A stretch of 7,053 nucleotides of DNA from CAWEHQ01 sp051001995 (GTDB lineage: Bacteria > Actinomycetota > Thermoleophilia > Solirubrobacterales > Thermoleophilaceae), in the NCBI GenBank assembly GCA_051001995.1, contig JBPCMT010000085.1, positions 1 to 7,053 of the forward strand, read 5' to 3'. Positions 1-5,835 of this stretch are shown one piece after another (within the stretch, counting starts at the first letter, position 1; each line of letters starts with the position of its first letter). The notes under the pieces were generated by a model. That model saw only the letters and a program-made list of their open reading frames with translations, did not search any database and was not told the origin of the DNA. Position numbers and translations under genes: made by a program.

Positions 1-736
1 CGACGACCGAGGTACCCCCCTTCACATGCACGAACGTGGCCAGACCCTCGTACCAGATGCTCCAGCCATGCGCCCGGAAGCGGTAGCACCAGTCGAGGTC
101 CTCCATATAGAGCCAGTACGCCTCGTCGAGCAGACCGACCTCGCGCATCGCCTCGCGACGAACCAGCATGAAGGCGCCGTTCACCGCATCGACCGCGCCG
201 GTCCCGTTCTCCTCGAGGTCGGTCGCCCGGTACTGGGACAGGCGGCTGCCCGCACGGGCGCGCCGGCCGACGCCGGTGAAGTGAGCGAGCGCCCCGAGCG
301 GGGTGGGGAAGCTGCGCTTGGCGGCGTGGTCGAACGAGCCGTCGGCCCGCACGAGCCGGCAGCCGGCCACGCCGATGTCGGGGCGCGAGCGCATCAGCTC
401 CACCATGTGGTCGAGAGCGCCGGCGGTCGCCTCGGTGTCGGGGTTGAGGACGAGCACGTAGGGCGCGATCGCGTGGCGCAGGACGAGGTTGTTCGCGTGG
501 CAGAACCCGGCGTTCCAGTCGAGCGGCACCATCTCCACGTCCGGGAACTCCGAGCGCGCCATCGCCACGGTGCCGTCGCGGCTCGCATTGTCGATCACGG
601 TGACGGCCATCTCTCCGCTGGTGAGCGGGTGGCGCTCGAGCGACGCGAGGCAGGCACGCAGCAGCTCGCAAGCGGCTCCCGCCGAGACGATCACCACCTC
701 GAGGTCGGGGGCGTTGGTCGGCTCCGGCTCCGCCAT
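1..736 (-). CDS. Family 2 glycosyltransferase, rhamnosyltransferase/WbbL-like (partial, C-terminus outside window)
   Basis: Probable cytoplasmic or membrane-associated inverting glycosyltransferase that moves a sugar from a nucleotide donor to a lipid-linked glycan. The reading frame is open from an ATG at 736 to the window edge (245 residues, no stop). A GT-A fold is supported by the N-terminal strand EVVIVSAG (13-20), VIDNASRDGT (47-56), WNAGFCHANN (74-83, typical of this subfamily), the metal-site region LNPDTEA (97-103), VNGAFMLVRREA (185-196) and the acceptor/catalytic-base region YMEDLDWCYRFRAHGW (210-225), followed by FVHVKGGTS (235-243). The N-aGf...NN, NPD and ED-DwcyR combination is characteristic of the WbbL/rhamnosyltransferase group, which suits the nearby rmlC, but donor specificity cannot be read from sequence. 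The ATG at 736 is the only usual start nearby; no Shine-Dalgarno sequence is visible. It diverges from the next gene across 47 bases. Confidence 0.9.
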   Translation of the reverse strand, partial: MAEPEPTNAPDLEVVIVSAGAACELLRACLASLERHPLTSGEMAVTVIDNASRDGTVAMARSEFPDVEMVPLDWNAGFCHANNLVLRHAIAPYVLVLNPDTEATAGALDHMVELMRSRPDIGVAGCRLVRADGSFDHAAKRSFPTPLGALAHFTGVGRRARAGSRLSQYRATDLEENGTGAVDAVNGAFMLVRREAMREVGLLDEAYWLYMEDLDWCYRFRAHGWSIWYEGLATFVHVKGGTSVV

Positions 737-751
737 CAGTCGGGCGTCGCG

Positions 752-779
752 GTCAGGGGCGAGGACGCCGTCAGGAGCG
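752..779. repeat. Imperfect direct repeat in the divergent intergenic region
   Basis: GTCAGGGGCG (752-761) and GTCAGGAGCG (770-779) match at 9 of 10 bases and start 18 bases apart, inside the 47-base gap between two divergent glycosyltransferase genes. The second copy contains the ribosome-binding site of the plus-strand gene. It could be an operator half-site pair or a chance result in GC-rich DNA. Only the repeat is seen; any function is inferred. Confidence 0.3.
773..777 (+). promoter_or_regulatory. Shine-Dalgarno site of the plus-strand glycosyltransferase
   Basis: AGGAG lies 6 bases before the GTG at 784. It is the clearest ribosome-binding site in the window. It favours the GTG at 784 over the in-frame GTG at 814. 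Confidence 0.7.
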
Positions 780-783
780 GGGA

Positions 784-1689
784 GTGACGGCCGGTCCGCC
801 TGCGCGGCCGTCCGTGAGCGTCGTCGTGCCCTTCGCCGGGTCGCCGGAGGCCGCGCGCGAGCTGCTCGCGACCCTCGCGACCCTCGAGCTCGAGCCCGAC
901 GACGAGCTGATCCTGGTGGACAACTCCACCGACGCCTCGGCCGACGGCACTCAGGCCGGCCCGCGCGCGGCGATCGTGCGAGCGACCGAGCGGCGGTCCT
1001 CCTACCACGCTCGCAACGTCGGCGCCCGCCGGGCGGGCTGTGCGTGGCTTCTGTTCGTTGACGCCGATTGCGAGCCGACGCCGACGCTCGTCTCCGACTA
1101 CCTCGCGGAGCCGGTGGCCGACCGAGTCGGAGCGGTCGCGGGGTCGGTCCGCGCCGAGGCGACCGGCGACGGCCTGATCGCGCGCCACGCGCGCTCGCGT
1201 CCGTACCTCGACCAGGCCACGTTCCTCGCCGAGCCGCGGGGAGGGTTCGCCGCCACCGCGAACCTGCTCGTCCGCCGATCGGCGTGGTCCGATCTCGGCG
1301 GCTTCGCGGAGGTCCGCTCCGGCGGCGACGTCGACTTCTCGTGGCGCCTTCAGTCCGCGGGCTACGTGATCGAGCACCGGTCGCGGGCCGTCGTCCGTCA
1401 CCGCCACCGCGACGCGCTGTGGCCGTTCGTCCGTCAGCGCCTGCGCTACGGCGCCGGCGAGCGCTGGCTCGCGCGCCGCTGGCCCGGTCGGCGCAGCCTC
1501 GGCGACATCGTGCCGGCGGTCGCGGCTCGCCTGCTCGCGAGCGTGACGCTGGCGCTGCGCCGGCAGCGCGAACCGGCGCTGTTCAACCTGCTGGACGCGA
1601 TCGCGTTCGGGGCCGAGGCGGCCGGGTGGCTGCTCGGCAACGCGCCGAAGCGGTGGCCGCGCGACCGGGGCGCCCCGGGGCGGCGGTAG
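784..1689 (+). CDS. Family 2 glycosyltransferase (MftF-like C-terminal region)
   Basis: A complete 301-residue GT-A fold glycosyltransferase, probably acting at the inner face of the membrane in surface-glycan assembly. Visible motifs are the N-terminal nucleotide-binding strand VSVVVPFAGS (11-20), LILVDNSTD (42-50), ARNVGARRA (76-84), the DxD metal-binding motif in FVDADCEP (91-98, Asp93 and Asp95), the conserved ATANLLVRRSAWSDLGGF (157-174), the catalytic-region GGDVDFSWRLQSAGY (180-194), and HRHRDALWPFVRQRLRYGAGE (206-226). That last histidine/arginine-rich segment followed by a basic amphipathic helix resembles mycofactocin-type and related actinobacterial family 2 enzymes, but no mycofactocin genes are present, so a polysaccharide role is more likely. 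The GTG start is chosen for its Shine-Dalgarno site. The C-terminus (about 240-290) is helical and mildly hydrophobic and could associate with the membrane. Acceptor and donor are unknown. It ends 14 bases from the convergent rmlC stop. Confidence 0.92.
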   Translation: MTAGPPARPSVSVVVPFAGSPEAARELLATLATLELEPDDELILVDNSTDASADGTQAGPRAAIVRATERRSSYHARNVGARRAGCAWLLFVDADCEPTPTLVSDYLAEPVADRVGAVAGSVRAEATGDGLIARHARSRPYLDQATFLAEPRGGFAATANLLVRRSAWSDLGGFAEVRSGGDVDFSWRLQSAGYVIEHRSRAVVRHRHRDALWPFVRQRLRYGAGERWLARRWPGRRSLGDIVPAVAARLLASVTLALRRQREPALFNLLDAIAFGAEAAGWLLGNAPKRWPRDRGAPGRR

Positions 1690-1712
1690 GTGCCTGCGCG
1701 GCTTCACCGCCG
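1681..1712. terminator. Candidate bidirectional hairpin over two convergent stop codons
   Basis: CGGCGGT (1681-1687) is perfectly complementary to ACCGCCG (1706-1712). An inner GCC/GGC pair (1692-1694 with 1700-1702) could stack inside the loop. The structure spans the TAG of the plus-strand glycosyltransferase and the TGA of rmlC, where a shared terminator would be expected. Neither side has a T-run, so it would not be a classical intrinsic terminator, and 7-bp stems arise easily by chance at this GC content. Confidence 0.35.
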
Positions 1713-2267
1713 GAGCTCGAACGGCAGCTCAGCTGCGATCTCCGCCAGGCGCGGCGCGCGCCGGTCGCGCTCGGAGGCCGTCAGCTCGAGCGCGGGCCAC
1801 TCGATTCCGACCTCCGGATCGTCGTAGGCGATTCCGCGCTCGAGCGCCGGGTCGAAGTACGCGGAGACCTTGTAGAGCACATCTGCCAGCTCGCTCGTGA
1901 CGCAGAAGCCGTGCGCGAACCCGATCGGACAGTAGAGCTGGCGCAGGTTGCGATCGTCGAGCTCGAAGGTCTCCCACTGCCCGAAGGTAGCCGAGCCGCG
2001 CCTCAGGTCCACGACGGCGTCGAACACCGCCCCACGCGCGCAGCGGACGAGCTTGGCCTGGCCGGCGCCCACCTGGAAATGCATCCCGCGAACGACGCCG
2101 CGGCGGGAGCGCGAGTGGTTGTCCTGAATGAACTCGTCCTCGATGCCGAGCGCGCTATAGGGCTCATGCGCGTAGGTCTCCTGGAAGAAGCCGCGCGAGT
2201 CGTCGTGCACGGTCGGCGCTAGCAGAATCGGGCCTTCGAGGCGCGTCGGAAGGTGCTCCGGCGCCAC
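1704..2267 (-). CDS. rmlC: dTDP-4-dehydrorhamnose 3,5-epimerase
   Basis: Converts dTDP-4-dehydro-6-deoxy-D-glucose to dTDP-4-dehydro-L-rhamnose, the third step of dTDP-L-rhamnose synthesis, in the cytoplasm. The 187-residue length matches the RmlC cupin family. Diagnostic segments in order are DDSRGFFQETY (22-32), FIQDNHSRSRRGVVRGMHFQ (46-65) with the catalytic base His63, the cupin strands KLVRCARGAVFDAVVDLR (72-89), YCPIGFAHGFCVTSE (112-126), LYKVSAYFDP (131-140) containing the active-site tyrosine region, DDPEVGIEWP (149-158) and LTASERD (162-168), whose Asp168 by position is the partner of His63. RGMHFQ replaces the commoner RGLHYQ, a mild variation. The GTG start lies 11 bases after the stop of the sugar transferase, so it is the last gene of the operon; no clear Shine-Dalgarno is visible. 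The companion rmlA, rmlB and rmlD genes are not in the window. Confidence 0.95.
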   Translation of the reverse strand: MAPEHLPTRLEGPILLAPTVHDDSRGFFQETYAHEPYSALGIEDEFIQDNHSRSRRGVVRGMHFQVGAGQAKLVRCARGAVFDAVVDLRRGSATFGQWETFELDDRNLRQLYCPIGFAHGFCVTSELADVLYKVSAYFDPALERGIAYDDPEVGIEWPALELTASERDRRAPRLAEIAAELPFELRR

Positions 2268-2278
2268 GGCGTCGAGCG

Positions 2279-3790
2279 TCAGAAGGCGCCACGGCCGCGT
2301 ACGACCGTGGCGGCGGTTGCGACGAGGATCCGCACGTCCTTTCGAAGCGAGTAGTTCTCGACGTACTCGCGCTCGACCGCGACGCGCTCCTGGAAGGTGA
2401 GCTCGCCGCGACCGTGCACCTGCATCGGGCCCGTGATGCCGGGCCGCATCTCGAAGCGGAAGTCGAGCTCCGGCGGGTAGCGCTCCACCAGCCTCACGTC
2501 CTCCGGGCGCGGCCCCACGAGGCTCATCTCGCCGCGCAGCACGTTGAGCAGCTGGGGGAGCTCGTCGAGGCTCGTGCGGCGCAGCCAGCGTCCCACACGG
2601 GTCACGCGCGGATCGGCGCGCAGCTTGTACATCGGCTCCTCGAGCTCCTCGAGACGGACGACCTCATCAAGGCGCGCCTCGGCGTCGCGGACCATCGTGC
2701 GGAACTTGAACAGCTGGAACGGCCTCCCGCCCTGTCCGGCGCGCCGCTGGCGAAAGAGCGCCGGGCCGCGCGAGTCCAGCCTCACGAGCACCGCGATCAG
2801 CACCAGCAGTGGGGCGAGCGCCACGAGTGCCGCCGCCGACAGGGTGAAGTCCATGCTCCGCTTGAGGAACGCGGTCGAGCGCGAGGGATCCCACGTTCGG
2901 AACTCGATCAGCGGCAGCTCCGCCATGTGGGTGAGCGTCACTGCGGTGCCAAGCATCGCCCGCAGCGGCGGAGCCACGCTGAGCTTGACGCCGAGCGCCC
3001 GGCAGGTGGCCACGACCCGCGACAGCGTCGCCTCATCGAGGTCCGGCATCGCGAGCACGACGCGCTCGGCTCGCTCGCGCCTGATCGTCTCCTCGAGCTC
3101 CGGAAGGAGGTGCAGGGGAGCGTTCTCGTCGGGCGTCTGCGGACTCGGTACCGTCGAGGCCACCAGCGCGAGGTGGTGCCCCGGCTCGAGCGCCAGCTTG
3201 CGCGACAGCGCGTCGGCGAGCTGACCCTCGCCGATCACGAGGCCGCGCTCGGGCTCGACGATGCGGCGCCAGAGCGCGCGCGCCAGGAAGCGCAGGAGCA
3301 GCGCCGTGCCGAGGGCGACGGCCCAGCCGACCACGGCGGCGGCCACCGACAGCCGCCCCGGTCCGAATGCCAGGACCAGCGTGGTCCCGGCGGCGGACAC
3401 GGTGGCCCAGTGAAAGAGGGCGGGCGCCTCGTCCGCGGTGAGGTGCCTGATCCGCACGTGGTCGGCGTCGTAGAGGTCGTGGAGCTTGGCCACCACGACC
3501 CACACCGGCAACAGCGAGACCCACCACAGCGCGCTCGCGAGCCCGCGGTCGGCCACGAGGCTGACCGCGATCGCCGAAGCGAGCACCGCGGCCACGTCCG
3601 CCGTCGCCACGAGGCGGCGCAGCAGGGCGTCCTTCTGCGCGCCGCGGTGCGCCTGGGGGGCCGCGGAAGCGTGAAGCCTGTGGGTTGTATCGAGCTCCGC
3701 GGCAAAGGCGCTCGGCGTCCGCGGCGAAAATGCCTCGTCGCCGCGTCTTGGCGGCGCTTGAAGCCCGCTGCGTCCCTCGATCGGACTCAT
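2279..3790 (-). CDS. Polyprenyl-phosphate sugar-1-phosphate transferase (exopolysaccharide priming enzyme, WcaJ/WbaP/CpsE type)
   Basis: Initiates repeat-unit assembly by transferring a sugar-1-phosphate from a nucleotide sugar to undecaprenyl phosphate at the inner membrane face. The 503-residue protein has a non-conserved basic N-terminus (1-55), four hydrophobic segments (about 59-79, 88-104, 124-141, 147-168), a central nucleotide-binding-like domain beginning GLVIGEGQLADAL (183-195), and a C-terminal bacterial sugar transferase domain. That domain shows KRSMDFTLS (310-318), a hydrophobic re-entrant-type helix (about 315-337), LDSRGPALFRQRRAG (338-352), FKFRTM (361-366), the catalytic Asp-Glu pair in SLDELPQL (407-414; Asp409, Glu410), NVLRGEMSLVGPRP (416-429) and RPGITG (449-454). 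The ATG at 3790 overlaps the upstream TGA as ATGA, pointing to translational coupling. The frame stays open upstream to 3946, but that stretch lies inside the preceding gene. The domain order is normal for the family; the sugar transferred (glucose, galactose or other) cannot be decided. Confidence 0.95.
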   Translation of the reverse strand: MSPIEGRSGLQAPPRRGDEAFSPRTPSAFAAELDTTHRLHASAAPQAHRGAQKDALLRRLVATADVAAVLASAIAVSLVADRGLASALWWVSLLPVWVVVAKLHDLYDADHVRIRHLTADEAPALFHWATVSAAGTTLVLAFGPGRLSVAAAVVGWAVALGTALLLRFLARALWRRIVEPERGLVIGEGQLADALSRKLALEPGHHLALVASTVPSPQTPDENAPLHLLPELEETIRRERAERVVLAMPDLDEATLSRVVATCRALGVKLSVAPPLRAMLGTAVTLTHMAELPLIEFRTWDPSRSTAFLKRSMDFTLSAAALVALAPLLVLIAVLVRLDSRGPALFRQRRAGQGGRPFQLFKFRTMVRDAEARLDEVVRLEELEEPMYKLRADPRVTRVGRWLRRTSLDELPQLLNVLRGEMSLVGPRPEDVRLVERYPPELDFRFEMRPGITGPMQVHGRGELTFQERVAVEREYVENYSLRKDVRILVATAATVVRGRGAF

Positions 3791-5835
3791 CCGCGCCTGA
3801 GCTCGTCCGGCTCGAGACCAAAGCTCCGAAACGCCGACCGCGGCGCCGCCACGACCTCGGGGTTGCGCCGGTTGGCCTCCGAGAGCGACTCGAACGCGGC
3901 CTCGAGGTCGCCGCGCTTGGCCTGGATGCGCGCCGCCACCGCCCAAACCGCCCAGTCACCGGAGTCGCGCTCGAGCGCCTCGTCGGCGGCGTCCTGGGCT
4001 GCCTCGAGGTCGCCCTGGCCCTCGAGAGCGGCGGCCTCGAGCAGGTATGGCTGGGCCGACCAGGGCGTGAGCGTCGCGGCAGTGTCGGCGCTGTCGATCG
4101 CCTCCGCCAGCTTGCCGCGCTCGAGTGCCTCGAGGCTGTCACCGGCCTTGTCCTCGCCGAACACCGAGAGCAGGGCGGCGACGATCGCGAGCCACCCGAC
4201 GACGAGTGCCCCGACTCCGAAGCCGAAGCGGCTTCGGCCGCGCTGCGGGGGAGGCGCCAGCGCTGGACCGGTCAGCAGCGCGGCGACCACGATCACCGGG
4301 GCGAAGGCCGCGGGAAGCTCCCACATCCAGTCGATCGTCGCCGACAGGATCCCGGCGGCGAGCACGGCGAGCGCGACCGCCGGAGCCGAGCCCAGGTGGG
4401 CCGCCCCGGCCGGGCGGTCCGCGGTCTCGCCTTCATCCGGCGAACCGCGACCCCAGGGCCGCCACGCTCGGATGCCAGTCGTCGCCACCACCACCAGAAA
4501 GGCGACGACCAAAGCGAGGCCGACGATCCCGAGCTCGGCGAGAGCGCCGATGAAGAGCGAGTGGACGAAGATCACGCGCTGGGCAATCGTGTGGTTCTCG
4601 CCCCACCAAGCGCCGAAGCCGCCGGCGCCGATCCCCGCGATCGGCGCGCTCGTGAACGCATCGAACCCGGTCTCCCAGTACTGGAAGCGTCCGCTCCCGC
4701 TCGCGGCCGCCAGCGAAGCCGTCTCGTCGACGCCGCGCTCGGCCGCCGGCGGCTCCGCGAACCGCTCAACGGCGCGGATCGGGTTGCCAGCGGCGAGGGT
4801 GACCAGCGCAAGCAGGATGACGGCGCCGAGCGCCGCGGCGCCGCTCCAGCGCGGCGCTCGGTATGCCGCGATCGGGCGGTCGAGGGCGAACCTGAGCAAC
4901 CCCGCGGCGGCCGCCACGACCAGCGGCGCCGCGAGGAAGAGGACGCCCTCGCCCCCCGGGTCTTGAACCGTCCTGCGGAACACGTCGGGCGCGAGCGCGG
5001 CGGCGGCGAGGGCGGTGAGCACCGTGGCCGCGGCGCCGATCAGCATGTTTCCGACCAGGACCGTGCGCGAGCGGCCGAAGACGAGCAACACGAAGGCGCC
5101 GAGCACCGCCGCAGCCGCGGATCCCCGCGACGCGGTCAGGATCAGCGCGAAGCCGGCCACCGAGATCGCGGCAGTTGCGGCGGCGCGTCCGAGCCGTGTC
5201 CGCGCGTCTGCTCCGAGCCACGTGTAGAGGAGCCCGCCGATCGCCATCACGAGGCCGAGGCCGTTCCAGTAGCCGACCGGGAAGCTGAGGTCCGTCTCGG
5301 CCAGCGGCAGCTTCTCCCGCTGCTCCCCGCCGGCCGCGAGCAGGTCCGGCGCGGCGCGGTCGAGCAGGGCGATCAGCGCGATGGCACCGATACCGAAAGC
5401 CAGCCCCACGAGCCACGACCGCGCGCCGCCGGCCGACGAGACGATCACCACGGCGACGAAGAGGCCGAGGAATACGAGGACGCGGATGACCTCGTTGAAC
5501 GCGGCTCCGCTGTCGTCGGCCCAGAACAGCGACAGGCCGCTGAACGCGGCGTAGGCGGCGAGCAGCAGTCCCGCGAGGAGCGCCGGCCGCGGGATCGCGG
5601 CCCGCGGGAACCGGCCCAGGGCGAGGCCGAGGATGACGACGAGCCAGAGGAAGATCGTCACTCCGGCCCGGAATCCGGGCTCGAGTCCACCCTCCGAGTA
5701 GGCGAGGACCGCGAACGCTACCGCAACAACCAACGCGATTCCGTGTTCCTGTTCGCTACCCTGGACGAACGCGATCCGGAGGCGACCGCGACGCGCGCCC
5801 ACCTCGCTCGCATGGATTTCGGAACCAACACTCAC
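3787..5835 (-). CDS. O-antigen ligase/polymerase-like (Wzy/WaaL superfamily) membrane protein with C-terminal TPR-like region
   Basis: Probable glycan polymerase or ligase acting on the outer face of the cytoplasmic membrane on undecaprenyl-linked units. From a GTG at 5835 it is 682 residues, with about 12-14 hydrophobic helices between residues 32 and 559. Family marks are NGLGLVMAIGGL (191-202), LTASRGS (233-239), a large extracytoplasmic loop (about 350-420) with RFQYWETGFDAF (383-394), APIAGIGAGGFGAWW (397-411), and VHSLFIGALAELGIVGL (424-440) with conserved His425 and Glu434. After the last helix, residues about 565-660 form helix pairs with TPR-like spacing (LEAALEGQGDLEAAQDAADEAL type, then AKRGDLEAAFESLSEANRRNP). 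It is first in the operon and overlaps the next gene by ATGA. Starts at GTG 5835 or GTG 5802 (671 residues) are both possible; 5835 is preferred because TATCCT lies 7 bases before it. The frame remains open far upstream, but opposite the hydrolase gene and without family similarity. Polymerase versus ligase is undecided. Confidence 0.9.
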   Translation of the reverse strand: MSVGSEIHASEVGARRGRLRIAFVQGSEQEHGIALVVAVAFAVLAYSEGGLEPGFRAGVTIFLWLVVILGLALGRFPRAAIPRPALLAGLLLAAYAAFSGLSLFWADDSGAAFNEVIRVLVFLGLFVAVVIVSSAGGARSWLVGLAFGIGAIALIALLDRAAPDLLAAGGEQREKLPLAETDLSFPVGYWNGLGLVMAIGGLLYTWLGADARTRLGRAAATAAISVAGFALILTASRGSAAAAVLGAFVLLVFGRSRTVLVGNMLIGAAATVLTALAAAALAPDVFRRTVQDPGGEGVLFLAAPLVVAAAAGLLRFALDRPIAAYRAPRWSGAAALGAVILLALVTLAAGNPIRAVERFAEPPAAERGVDETASLAAASGSGRFQYWETGFDAFTSAPIAGIGAGGFGAWWGENHTIAQRVIFVHSLFIGALAELGIVGLALVVAFLVVVATTGIRAWRPWGRGSPDEGETADRPAGAAHLGSAPAVALAVLAAGILSATIDWMWELPAAFAPVIVVAALLTGPALAPPPQRGRSRFGFGVGALVVGWLAIVAALLSVFGEDKAGDSLEALERGKLAEAIDSADTAATLTPWSAQPYLLEAAALEGQGDLEAAQDAADEALERDSGDWAVWAVAARIQAKRGDLEAAFESLSEANRRNPEVVAAPRSAFRSFGLEPDELRRG

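Noticed and set aside
26..787. A plus-strand frame opposite the first glycosyltransferase.
   Set aside because: The minus strand encodes an unmistakable family 2 glycosyltransferase; the plus frame is compositionally biased and has no motifs.
736..1707. A 323-codon minus-strand frame opposite the plus-strand glycosyltransferase.
   Set aside because: Arg/Pro/Ala-rich translation without motifs, antisense to a gene with clear GT-A motifs and a Shine-Dalgarno site.
1068..2222. A 384-codon plus-strand frame running over the end of the second glycosyltransferase and across rmlC.
   Set aside because: It crosses two confident genes in other frames, and its translation shows no family features.
3791..3946. 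Longer start for the sugar transferase at 3946.
   Set aside because: The added 52 residues are Gly/Arg-rich and lie inside the TPR-like coding region of the preceding gene; the ATGA overlap at 3790 is the natural start.
2414..4966. An 850-codon plus-strand open frame opposite the sugar transferase and polymerase genes.
   Set aside because: Its translation is low-complexity Arg/Ala/Ser/Pro/His-rich with no recognisable domain. It is antisense to two genes with clear family motifs; such frames are common by-products of very GC-rich coding DNA.
5757..5762. TACCCT as a plus-strand -10 element for the hydrolase gene.
   Set aside because: It fits TANNNT, but there is no -35 and no supporting spacing to a start codon; one six-base match is not enough.
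5821..5826. GGAACC as the -35 of an ECF sigma factor promoter.
   Set aside because: The nearest CGTC (5855) is about 29 bases away, far beyond the spacing of such promoters.
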